Assembly: GCF_900079725.1 (NCBI RefSeq)
Contig: NZ_LT599032.1
Location: forward strand, 2,502,253-2,566,252
Source: an uncultured Dysgonomonas sp.
GTDB lineage: Bacteria; Bacteroidota; Bacteroidia; Bacteroidales; Dysgonomonadaceae
Reading direction: 5' to 3'
Length of the DNA: 64,000 bases
Made by a program: the position numbers and the translations under genes. Of the stretch, positions 25,101 to 33,181 are shown piece after piece. A model generated the notes under the pieces. The model had not been told where the DNA came from, did no database searches, and saw nothing but the letters and a program-made list of their open reading frames with translations. Position 1 is the first letter of the stretch. Each line of letters begins with the position of its first letter.

Positions 25101-25200
25101 AACCCGCTGGCGCGAACTTGTAGTCTGTGTATTGCTCAATAGAGCAACAGATTCGAAGTCTGCACGAGCCTGAGGGCAACCACAAGGGATTGGCGCTACA
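25101..25200. repeat. Structured GC-richer palindromic element
   Basis: Begins CCCGCTGGCGCGAACTTGTA and ends GGGATTGGCGCTACA, much richer in GC than its surroundings. The centre is the hairpin TTGCTC-AATA-GAGCAA (25132-25147), flanked by TCTG/CAGA. The GCTGGCGCGAACTTGTA lead recalls the GCTGGCGCGA palindromic units repeated in many Bacteroidetes genomes, known to me from memory. No protein or tRNA fold fits. Confidence 0.5.
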
Positions 25201-25209
25201 TGATTCCTC

Positions 25210-25236
25210 AAAAGGTAACAAAGGTTACACATTTTC
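25210..25236. repeat. GTAAC-rich dispersed repeat, copy 2a
   Basis: AAAAGGTAACAAAGGTTACA followed by CATTTTCATTT. It matches 381-411 closely, 25 kb away. Confidence 0.55.
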
Positions 25237-25284
25237 ATTTATTTGCTAATATGCTAATTCTCAAATTTGCTAACTAATTGATTT

Positions 25285-25310
25285 TTTCAAAGAGCTATAA
25301 GCTAACGGCT
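25285..25310. repeat. TTTCAAAGA...AAGCT dispersed repeat, copy 2
   Basis: TTTCAAAGAGCTATAAGCTA followed by ACGGCT, just past the tolC stop codon. Compare 22063-22088 and 56359-56384. Confidence 0.4.
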
Positions 25311-25331
25311 TACTGTATAGATAAACCTTAT

Positions 25332-26816
25332 TTATTTTGTTGCACTTTCATAGTCAACCGAAATCTCTCTGTCACTGATGAAGTCATACAGGGTAAGACT
25401 TCTTATCTGATAATAGTAAGACCATAGTTGATACATCTGCTCTATATAATTCCTGCGTGCTTCGTCCTTCGACGATTGTGAATCGTTCAGGTTCAATACA
25501 TCTATTTTTCCCAATACAAATGCTTCGATAGACGTATTGTAACGCTGTTGGGCTATTTTGTCGGTCTCTTTGGCCAGTTCGAGTTGTTTCGACTGGCTGT
25601 TGAAATTCTGTACCCGCAGAAATACATTCTGATTAAAGTCCATTTGCTCTTTTTCTATCCGCGAGTTTTCCACATCGCGTTCCGCTTCGGCAATCTTTAC
25701 CTTTCCTTTTCCCTTCCCCCAGTCGAGGATAGGTATTTTTATGCCTACATTGACTATCTGGTTGCTGCGCCAGTTGTTACTGTTGAATGCACGGGAGAAT
25801 GTATCTTCCTGACCCGACATACCAAAGGATACAAACAGTTTTGCATTCCAGCGGTCGGCCTTTGCCTGACTTACGTCGCGGTTAGCTTCGAGCATCCTTT
25901 TCTGTACATTCTGGGTAAATGAATTGTTTTCCCGGGCCAAAGCTATTACCTGTGCATATGATAGTACGGGCAATTGATTCGCCAGCGATTCGGGTATTAT
26001 AGGTTCCAATATAATATCTTCTCCATAATTAAGGAAAGAACGCAGTTGAAACATACGTGCATTGAGTGAAGCCTGAGCATCGGTGAGGTACGATTCGGCT
26101 TTCAGTAGCGATACTTTTAGCTGTAACAAATCGTTTTCTGAAATCTGTCCTATTTTTCGTTTGGCTTCGGCTATCGTATACAGCTTCTCCGAATTTTTTA
26201 GGTTTTGCTGTGCTATTTCCATATTTATCTGTCCTAGAAGCAGGTTGAAATAGTACTGTATAGCCGTATTGGAAACTTCCTCCATATCTCCTATAAGCTT
26301 TTGCTGTGCTTCCTTATATTTCACAGGCTCTATGCGTTGGAGCCACTTTACACGGTTGAACCCGAAAATAGGTTGCTCTAATGTAATGGATGCTGGTATG
26401 CCCATATAGCGTGTAGAGCCTCCTTCCCCATATTGCTGTAAGCGCTCAAAACTGCTTTCTACAGACAGAATACCTCCCGTAAGAGGAATATTCTGCGATA
26501 TAGCTAGTCCTCCGTCTATCCGGCTGTAATCATTGCTTACATAGGTGTATGTTCCGTCTGTATTTTGGAACTGGTTGTACGACTTTGAATAATAGGGTAG
26601 GGTAGAGTTGAGGGTTACTTCGGGCAACAACTCGGCTTTATAGGTACGGTAGCCCCAGTAACTGGACTTGTACTGGTTGCGTGCCACCACTGCATCTACC
26701 GAATTGGATACACTGCGGTTAATGGCATCCGTCAGGCTGATGGCGATAGTGTCCTGTGCAGTCAGCCCGGCAGATAACCAAAGAGAAATTGCTATGGTAG
26801 AAAGAGTTCTTTTCAT
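25332..26816 (-). CDS. TolC-family outer-membrane efflux protein
   Basis: Outer-membrane channel and periplasmic tunnel of a tripartite exporter, 494 residues. Signal peptide 1-20 (ending GLTAQ). Two homologous halves of long coiled-coil helices and short barrel strands follow; the N-terminal half has ISLTDAINRSVSNSVDAVVA and the VVARNQYKSSYWGYRTYKAE lead, the C-terminal half has IPILDWGKGKGKVKIAEAER, the GxxDWG-type turn seen in this family. It is the last gene of the export operon, 12 bases after the final permease. One TolC serves six permeases. Length is typical. Confidence 0.92.
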   Translation of the reverse strand: MKRTLSTIAISLWLSAGLTAQDTIAISLTDAINRSVSNSVDAVVARNQYKSSYWGYRTYKAELLPEVTLNSTLPYYSKSYNQFQNTDGTYTYVSNDYSRIDGGLAISQNIPLTGGILSVESSFERLQQYGEGGSTRYMGIPASITLEQPIFGFNRVKWLQRIEPVKYKEAQQKLIGDMEEVSNTAIQYYFNLLLGQINMEIAQQNLKNSEKLYTIAEAKRKIGQISENDLLQLKVSLLKAESYLTDAQASLNARMFQLRSFLNYGEDIILEPIIPESLANQLPVLSYAQVIALARENNSFTQNVQKRMLEANRDVSQAKADRWNAKLFVSFGMSGQEDTFSRAFNSNNWRSNQIVNVGIKIPILDWGKGKGKVKIAEAERDVENSRIEKEQMDFNQNVFLRVQNFNSQSKQLELAKETDKIAQQRYNTSIEAFVLGKIDVLNLNDSQSSKDEARRNYIEQMYQLWSYYYQIRSLTLYDFISDREISVDYESATK

Positions 26817-26828
26817 AATCGTATATTT

Positions 26829-28100
26829 TTATTCATCTTTCAATGCTTCGGCAGGTTGTATATCCGATGCTCTTTTTGCCGGATACCACACTGCAGCGAT
26901 AGCAATTATGCATAGAAAAAAGAATGTGATACTATAATTTATAATGTATTGTACTGGTTCGGCAGAAGTATCGCCCCTATTGGGAGTAGGTATTTCCATA
27001 TCTTTCAGTATATCTACCAACGAGATATTTATACATATAGCAACAGCTATAATGCTGGCTATAACTATTAAAAGGATAGTTTCCAGAGGGAATAACCATC
27101 TTATATTTCTTCGGGTAGAGCCCAGTGCCAGCCTTAATCCTATTTCGCTGCGCCGCGCCTGCACTCTGAACCAGAAAGTGCCCACAACACCCAGAAATAT
27201 ATTTACAATCAGAAAAGCTGTGATAGAATATATGCTTTTGAGGTTGCTGTCGTATTCCCATCCTTTCATATATTCATCCCTTATATCGGTCATCGATTGT
27301 ACCGATGATAAATAGTAGTGCCCCAGTGCAAGCTGGCTTTGCATAGCTTTGGTAAACCGTTTTGCAAAATCTTTGTCGGCTTCCGGTTTCACCCGTACAC
27401 AGAGTTCGCCTGTGCCAAGCCTTTTGTCATCTTTTTTCAAAGGGGAGTATATTATTGCTTCATACTCGGCATACTCGCTCCATTTCGATCTCGAAGCTAC
27501 TCCTACCACTTTGTGTGTCCTGTCGGGGTCTACGGTATCGCCGATTCTTCCCATAGTGAATTTTTCCACCTTATTAGCCGGCCTTTTCAGGAAGGTATTG
27601 CTTTCATCGGCACTGATAACAACTATATTTTCGCCTACTATATTATCCCAGTTGTAAGCATTTCCGTGTTCTATCTTTATTTTGAATACATCAAAATATT
27701 CAGGTGTTACGAATTTTGCTCTCGCATTTTGGTCTACCGTATCTATAAAAACACCTCCACCCGAATAAGACTGGGAGTATGGTATAGATGCTATAGACAG
27801 GCTTACATGTTCTATTTCGGGATATTGTTTTATGCGGTCTACTATAGACCATATATTATAAGTCTCTGTCTCAGCCGTATTATCATTATCTTCTGTTTGT
27901 TCTTCTTTTTCTTTCTCTCTTATGTTGATACGGTAGACGTGTTTTGTGTCAAATCCCGTATGCTCCATATTCCGTTGAAAAAGAAACGTTATATAATCGG
28001 TACAAAACCACAGGATACAAAAAACCAATATAAGTTCGATAAGTATCCAGATATTTATTTTCCGCTCATTAAATATTATTTTAAAGATATGCTTAACCAT
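26829..28100 (-). CDS. FtsX/MacB-type ABC permease, type A, pair 1
   Basis: A 423-residue inner-membrane permease. One membrane helix near the N-terminus (about 18-40) is followed by a roughly 240-residue periplasmic domain and three C-terminal helices (about 290-400). The cytoplasmic coupling segment ARRSEIGLRLALGSTRRN and the end YPAKRASDIQPAEALKDE are FtsX-family hallmarks. I place the start at the internal Met (MVKHIFKII) because it aligns with the starts of the two sister proteins and leaves a 4-base gap after the preceding gene; the longer reading would overlap it by 29 bases. Role: mechanotransmission-type export partnered with the type B protein encoded just upstream. Confidence 0.9.
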   Translation of the reverse strand: MVKHIFKIIFNERKINIWILIELILVFCILWFCTDYITFLFQRNMEHTGFDTKHVYRINIREKEKEEQTEDNDNTAETETYNIWSIVDRIKQYPEIEHVSLSIASIPYSQSYSGGGVFIDTVDQNARAKFVTPEYFDVFKIKIEHGNAYNWDNIVGENIVVISADESNTFLKRPANKVEKFTMGRIGDTVDPDRTHKVVGVASRSKWSEYAEYEAIIYSPLKKDDKRLGTGELCVRVKPEADKDFAKRFTKAMQSQLALGHYYLSSVQSMTDIRDEYMKGWEYDSNLKSIYSITAFLIVNIFLGVVGTFWFRVQARRSEIGLRLALGSTRRNIRWLFPLETILLIVIASIIAVAICINISLVDILKDMEIPTPNRGDTSAEPVQYIINYSITFFFLCIIAIAAVWYPAKRASDIQPAEALKDE

Positions 28101-28104
28101 ATTC

Positions 28105-29352
28105 TTATGTATTTTTCTTGTTAATGGAATCAACTATGTTTTTTTTAGATGCCCGGTACGCAGGCAGGCCTGCAGAAAGTAAATTGAGCAGGAAGCATGC
28201 AATGAACACTCCTAAAAACACAGGTATGGAAATAAGAGCATTTATGGGGATTGTACTGTCAGTGCCTATATCCAACAGCCACTCTTTAAGTGCTGTTACT
28301 GTTATATACGAAAGTAACAACCCGATGATGCCGCCGATAAGCGATGTAATGAAATTCTCATATAATATCTGGATGAGAATTATATATTTCTTTGCCCCAA
28401 AAGCTTTTCTTACACCAATTTCTTCGGTACGTCTGTTTACGCGCGACATGCTGAAACTGGATAAGTTGACAGCCGGTATCAGTAATAACATACTGAATAT
28501 AAATATCATTTTTTTATTAGTTTTTTCTACATCAGGTCCTTCATTAGACCATTTGTTCAGTATTTGTAATCTGTGATTATATGGGCCTAAGAAAGTAAGA
28601 TTCCATTCTGCATCGGCTGCATTATACTTACGTTCGGCAGCCCTGACTTCCTCTTCGGCTTTAGGCATATCACTTTTGTCTTTCATCAGAAACAGGACGA
28701 AATATAGGCGATGTTCATAGCCTTTCTTCGTAGTGTATGGAATATAGGCTTCTCCGTATGCAAATTTGAAAGCCTGTGATACATTTTTTACGATACCTGT
28801 AATCTTATAGGATTTAAAGTCTATTTCTATTTCCTGTCCTAAGGCTTCATTATTGCCGAATAGCTTTTTTGCAAGATTTTCTGTTATTATGGCATTTTGT
28901 ATCCCTGAAGCAAATTCTTCCTGAGTGAACGGTTTTCCGGCTGTAAAGTTAAATGACATTATTCGCCAGTATGCGGCATCGACCTGCTGTACTTTTGTAA
29001 GTATCTGTCCTTCGCTTTGCCTTGAGTTTACCATGAATTCAGTGTCAGAAACATTTATGGCTGATATATATTCAGGACTTTGGAGGTCGGATAAATAATT
29101 TTTGTACAATTCATACGAGACGTTGTCGCTCTGCATCCATTCTGTATTTTTACCGTTCTTCACTGAGTTTTTTATATACATTGTTCTATTCCGGTTGACT
29201 TCGGGAGCAACACTTACATGTTTTATTGCTTCTGTAACTACCACGGCCATAATCATCATGATAGCAAGTGCAGTACCTGTAATAGTGATAATGCTGATAA
29301 ACTTATTCTGCTTCAGTATCTTTATCGCCTGTTTGAAATATATTTTATACAT
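28105..29352 (-). CDS. FtsX/MacB-type ABC permease, type B, pair 1
   Basis: A 415-residue permease with TM1 at about 17-38, a periplasmic MacB-like domain (about 45-280) and three C-terminal helices. Its coupling segment RRTEEIGVRKAFGAKKYIIL and ending LPAYRASKKNIVDSINKK differ from type A and are shared by all three type B proteins. The periplasmic text PFTQEEFASGIQNAIITENL and SYKITGIVKNVSQAFKFAYG recurs with substitutions in the sisters. It starts 13 bases after the type A gene of pair 2 and precedes its own type A partner by 4 bases. Confidence 0.9.
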   Translation of the reverse strand: MYKIYFKQAIKILKQNKFISIITITGTALAIMMIMAVVVTEAIKHVSVAPEVNRNRTMYIKNSVKNGKNTEWMQSDNVSYELYKNYLSDLQSPEYISAINVSDTEFMVNSRQSEGQILTKVQQVDAAYWRIMSFNFTAGKPFTQEEFASGIQNAIITENLAKKLFGNNEALGQEIEIDFKSYKITGIVKNVSQAFKFAYGEAYIPYTTKKGYEHRLYFVLFLMKDKSDMPKAEEEVRAAERKYNAADAEWNLTFLGPYNHRLQILNKWSNEGPDVEKTNKKMIFIFSMLLLIPAVNLSSFSMSRVNRRTEEIGVRKAFGAKKYIILIQILYENFITSLIGGIIGLLLSYITVTALKEWLLDIGTDSTIPINALISIPVFLGVFIACFLLNLLSAGLPAYRASKKNIVDSINKKNT

Positions 29353-29365
29353 AATCCTTTATTTT

Positions 29366-30637
29366 TTATTCATCTCTCAGTGCTATTGCCGGCTGTATTT
29401 TCGATGCCCTCCTTGCTGGATACCATACGGCAGCAATAGCTATTACGGCCAGTATGATAAATGTAAGCCCGTAATTGATGAAATATTGCGATATGTGTAT
29501 AGGATTCCATTCCCTGTTGATAGATGGTACTCCTATATCTTTTAATACGTCTACTAACGTGACATTTATGCAAATAACTGTGGCTATAATACTTGCCAGA
29601 AACAGTAGAATCAACGTTTCGGTCATAAACAATCTCTTCACCCTATTGTGAGATGCACCCAGCGCAATACGCAATCCTATCTCGCTCCTGCGGGATTGTA
29701 TACGGAACCAGAATGTACCTACAACAGCGAGGAATATATTAATAAGCAGAAATGCACTGATAGAATAGATGCTTTTCAGGTTATTATCCCAACCATTCCA
29801 TTTTATATAATCGCTGCGTATATCTCTGAAAGATTGTACCGATGACAGGAAGTAGGGTCCTACACCAATCTGTTCCTGCATGTTTTTAGAGAATCTTTCT
29901 TCAAAGCCCTTCGCTGTTCCTGGTTTTACGCGGACACTGATTTCTATGGAAGGTGTATAAAGCAGATCGCCTTCATCTCTTTTCAGAGGTATATATACCA
30001 TCGTGTTATATGCATCGAACTGGCTTCTCTTCGATTTATTGGCAACCCCTGTTACCTTCAAACGTAAATAATCCTGGCTGTTATGATCTCCATAATTTAT
30101 TGTATCTATTTGAAATACGCTTTTTTTTAGGAGTATGTCATCCATATTTCCGGAAATTACTGCTTCATTCATATTGTTTCCTGAAAAACTCTTTCCTTTT
30201 TCCATATTGATTCCGAATACATCGAAAAATTCCGGAGTAACAGTTTTTTTCTGAGGATAATCTATTACCGTATCTATAAAGAATTCCCGGCTCATCCATG
30301 AACCTGAATGAGGTACTGCAGCAGAGGATATACAGGCATTCTCTATTTCGGGATATGCTTTTATGCGGTCGAAAATAGTCCATATATTTTCAAATAATTC
30401 AGCCTTTTTTTCTTCGTCATCCGAATCAATCGCTGACTGCCCTTCATCTTTTATCCCCAGATTTATAGCATAGACTTGTTCTATATCGAATCCCTCCGGT
30501 TCCATATATTTCTTGGCTAGAAAATAAATGTAATCGACACAAAACCACATGATACAAAAGACCAGAATAAGCTCGATCAATATCCATATATTCACCTTTC
30601 TTTCTGTCCAGATTATTTTTAGAGTATGAAGTATCAT
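29366..30637 (-). CDS. FtsX/MacB-type ABC permease, type A, pair 2
   Basis: A 423-residue type A permease. TM1 lies at about 19-38 (LIELILVFCIMWFCVDYIYF); the periplasmic domain carries SGSWMSREFFIDTV and KTVTPEFFDVFGINMEKG; the coupling segment is SRRSEIGLRIALGASHNRVK and the end YPARRASKIQPAIALRDE. Its start is 2 bases after the type B gene of the same pair (30640-31896). The three A proteins agree best in membrane and coupling parts and least in the periplasmic domain, as expected of a duplicated exporter changing its cargo. Confidence 0.9.
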   Translation of the reverse strand: MILHTLKIIWTERKVNIWILIELILVFCIMWFCVDYIYFLAKKYMEPEGFDIEQVYAINLGIKDEGQSAIDSDDEEKKAELFENIWTIFDRIKAYPEIENACISSAAVPHSGSWMSREFFIDTVIDYPQKKTVTPEFFDVFGINMEKGKSFSGNNMNEAVISGNMDDILLKKSVFQIDTINYGDHNSQDYLRLKVTGVANKSKRSQFDAYNTMVYIPLKRDEGDLLYTPSIEISVRVKPGTAKGFEERFSKNMQEQIGVGPYFLSSVQSFRDIRSDYIKWNGWDNNLKSIYSISAFLLINIFLAVVGTFWFRIQSRRSEIGLRIALGASHNRVKRLFMTETLILLFLASIIATVICINVTLVDVLKDIGVPSINREWNPIHISQYFINYGLTFIILAVIAIAAVWYPARRASKIQPAIALRDE

Positions 30638-30639
30638 AT

Positions 30640-31896
30640 TTATGCATTTTTTTGATTAAGAGAATCTACTATTTTCATTGTGGAAGCACGGTATGCAGGT
30701 AGGCCGGCCGATAAAAGGTTGAGAAAGAAACATGCTGCGAATACCCCGAGGAATACAGGTAATGAGACTAAAGCACCTATTGGTATACTACTGTCGGTAC
30801 CAATATCGAGCAACCATTGTTTGAGCCATATTACTACCAGATAGGAAAGAATCAGGCCGATAATACCACCAATGAAAGAAGTAATCAGATTTTCATATAT
30901 TACCTGAATAAGTATCACATACTTCTTTGCACCGAACGCCTTTCGGATACCGATCTCTTCGGTGCGTCTTTTTATACGCGACATACTGAAACTCGAAAGG
31001 TTGACGGCAGGTATAAGCAAGAGAATCAATATGATAAAAACCATTTTTCGTGTTGCTTTTCCGTCCTCCGGATCTTCATTCGAATACCGGGCCAGTTGCA
31101 TTTGCTTATGGTCGTATGGCCCTCTCAGAGTCAGATCCCATTCATTGTCCACAGCGTTGAATTTACGTTCGGCGGCCCTGAACTCTTCCCTTAGCAAATC
31201 AAAATCTGCCTTGTCTTTCATCAGAAAAAGTATAAGAACCTGCCTGCTTTCATATCCGCTTTTAGATGTATAAGGAATATAAATTTCGCCATATGCGTAG
31301 GTGAAGGCCTGTGATACATCTTGTATAATACCTATAACTTTATATTCTTTAAAGTCTATTTCTATATTTTTCCCTATTGGATTTGTATTACCGAATACTT
31401 TTGTCGCCATGCTTTCTGTAATTACAGCATTTCTTATACCCGAGTTAAATTCTTCCTGACTGAATGGTCTACCTTCGACGAACGAGAAAGAAAGCACTTT
31501 CCAGAAGTCGGCATTTGTCAGTTTTGTTTTGGCCAGAAAGCGCTGGTTATTGTTGTCTTCCTTCACCATATACTGGTCTCCACTCCATGTATTATCTATG
31601 ATGGCAGTATATTCCGGACTTTTTACCTCCGACAGGTAATTCTTATAGACGTCATATGGGAGATTACCGCTCCACATACGGTCTTTCTTTTCTTTACCGT
31701 ATTTGGTGAAATGTTTTATATACATCGTCCTGTCTCTGTTGATTTCGGGAGCGATACTAATATTCTTTATGGAATCGGTTACTACGATCACCATTATCAT
31801 CATAATAGCGAGCGCTGTGCCTGTAATGGTTATAATACTCACAAACTTATTTAGTTTGAGTATTTCTATAGCTTGTTTGAAGTAGGTTTTATACAC
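30640..31896 (-). CDS. FtsX/MacB-type ABC permease, type B, pair 2
   Basis: A 418-residue type B permease: TM1 at about 17-38, large periplasmic domain, three late membrane spans. The coupling segment KRRTEEIGIRKAFGAKKYVI matches that of the pair 3 sister, and the end is AGLPAYRASTMKIVDSLNQK. It begins 23 bases after the type A gene of pair 3 and ends 2 bases before the type A gene of pair 2. It has no fused ATPase, unlike true MacB, so it must use the separate ATPase encoded upstream. Confidence 0.9.
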   Translation of the reverse strand: MYKTYFKQAIEILKLNKFVSIITITGTALAIMMIMVIVVTDSIKNISIAPEINRDRTMYIKHFTKYGKEKKDRMWSGNLPYDVYKNYLSEVKSPEYTAIIDNTWSGDQYMVKEDNNNQRFLAKTKLTNADFWKVLSFSFVEGRPFSQEEFNSGIRNAVITESMATKVFGNTNPIGKNIEIDFKEYKVIGIIQDVSQAFTYAYGEIYIPYTSKSGYESRQVLILFLMKDKADFDLLREEFRAAERKFNAVDNEWDLTLRGPYDHKQMQLARYSNEDPEDGKATRKMVFIILILLLIPAVNLSSFSMSRIKRRTEEIGIRKAFGAKKYVILIQVIYENLITSFIGGIIGLILSYLVVIWLKQWLLDIGTDSSIPIGALVSLPVFLGVFAACFFLNLLSAGLPAYRASTMKIVDSLNQKNA

Positions 31897-31919
31897 GGCT
31901 TCTATCTTTATATTGTTTT

Positions 31920-33179
31920 TTACTCATCCCTCAGTGCTTCTGTTGGCTGTATATCCGATGCTTTTTTTGCAGGATACCATACGGCAACAACTGCTATCAG
32001 AGCAAGGAAGAGGAATGTTAATCCATAGTTTATAAAATATTGCAAAATGCCTGCGCTTTCTCCTTCCCTGTTAGGTATAGGTACATTGATGTCTCTGATC
32101 ACATCTGTTACCGATACATTCACGCAGATTATAGTTGCTACGATACTTGCCAAAAAAAGCAGTAAGACGGTTTCCAATACAAACATATTTTTTACATTCG
32201 ATTTCGATGCTCCTAAAGCGATACGCAATCCTATCTCACTTCTGCGCGATTGTATGCGAAACCAGAATGTACCTATTATGCCGAGGAATATATTTACAAT
32301 AAGAAAAGCGGTAATGGAATAAATACTCTTGAAATTATTATCATATCCATTCCAACTCATATATTGCTCCCTGTCTTCTTCTATCGGTATTACTGACGAG
32401 AGGTAATAGTGTCCTACTTCCAGTTGGTTTCGCATATCTTTAGTAAATTTCTCTTCGAAATTCTTATCGGCTTCCGGTTTTACTCTCACACACACTTCCC
32501 TGTATTCTGCTACATAATGGTGGTCCTTTTTCATAGGTCTGTAGAGGACGGCACTATAATTCTCATATTCATTTCTTTTGGTTTTAGCAGCTGTTCCTAT
32601 AACAGTCTCTTCGTGTTCTCCTCCGGGGTTTGTACATTTTACTTCTTGTGGAAGTTTATTTGCTATCAGTCCGTCCCGTCCGGGGCTTATTATGATAGGC
32701 CTGCCTACAATTACGTTATCCCAACTGAAGGGAGTGCCCGAAAGGACATCTATTTTGAATACATTGAAAAATTCGGGAGTTATCGTTTTAAATTGAAAAT
32801 ACACACTTACCGAATCTATCATCATATCTCCATTCGACCACGAACCGGAATAGGGATAGGCAGAACTGGAATAACTTAGATACTCTATTGCCGGATAGCT
32901 TTTTATGCGATCATAAATAGTCCATATATCGTCCCTCATCTCATTTTTCTTTTCTTCATCCGATGAGGCCCATATTTCGCGTCCTTCTCCTTTCAGATCT
33001 ATTCCTATCCGGTATGTATGCTCTATATCGAATCCCCGGGGTTCAAGATATCGCTTTGTCATAAAGTATAAATAATCGGTACAAAACCACAATATGCAAA
33101 ACACGAGAATCAGTTCCAGTAATATCCATGCATTTACCTTACGTTCTGTCCAAATCAGTTTTAAAATGTGCTTTATCAT
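31920..33179 (-). CDS. FtsX/MacB-type ABC permease, type A, pair 3
   Basis: A 419-residue type A permease. TM1 is about 16-37 (LLELILVFCILWFCTDYLYF); the periplasmic part contains YSGSWSNGDMMIDSVSVYFQ and KTITPEFFNVFKIDVLSG; the coupling segment is SRRSEIGLRIALGASKSNVK; the end is YPAKKASDIQPTEALRDE. It starts 2 bases after the type B gene of its pair. It is intact and of usual length. Confidence 0.9.
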   Translation of the reverse strand: MIKHILKLIWTERKVNAWILLELILVFCILWFCTDYLYFMTKRYLEPRGFDIEHTYRIGIDLKGEGREIWASSDEEKKNEMRDDIWTIYDRIKSYPAIEYLSYSSSAYPYSGSWSNGDMMIDSVSVYFQFKTITPEFFNVFKIDVLSGTPFSWDNVIVGRPIIISPGRDGLIANKLPQEVKCTNPGGEHEETVIGTAAKTKRNEYENYSAVLYRPMKKDHHYVAEYREVCVRVKPEADKNFEEKFTKDMRNQLEVGHYYLSSVIPIEEDREQYMSWNGYDNNFKSIYSITAFLIVNIFLGIIGTFWFRIQSRRSEIGLRIALGASKSNVKNMFVLETVLLLFLASIVATIICVNVSVTDVIRDINVPIPNREGESAGILQYFINYGLTFLFLALIAVVAVWYPAKKASDIQPTEALRDE

Positions 33180-33181
33180 CG

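Larger units (their letters stand above)
24829..25331. other. Gene-free, repeat-filled spacer between the regulator and tolC genes
   Basis: Five hundred bases with no credible gene. It contains several GTAAC-type repeats (24881-25060 and 25210-25236), one structured GC-richer element (25101-25200), and the TTTCAAAGA repeat (25285-25310). GCTAAT units at 25241-25276 belong to the same degenerate AT-rich family. The promoter of the regulator operon should lie near its right-hand side of the start (24829-24900), but no exact TAnnTTTG was found there. Confidence 0.7.

Noticed and set aside
25101-25200. tRNA or tmRNA gene
   Set aside because: The hairpin does not extend to a cloverleaf with an acceptor stem or T loop.
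24881-25236. CRISPR array
   Set aside because: GTAAC repeats are short, unevenly spaced and in both orientations, with no constant spacer length and no cas genes in the window.
27318-28124. Long plus-strand open frame of 268 codons opposite a permease
   Set aside because: The Phe/Tyr/Ile-rich, low-complexity translation is the complement of a membrane-protein gene.
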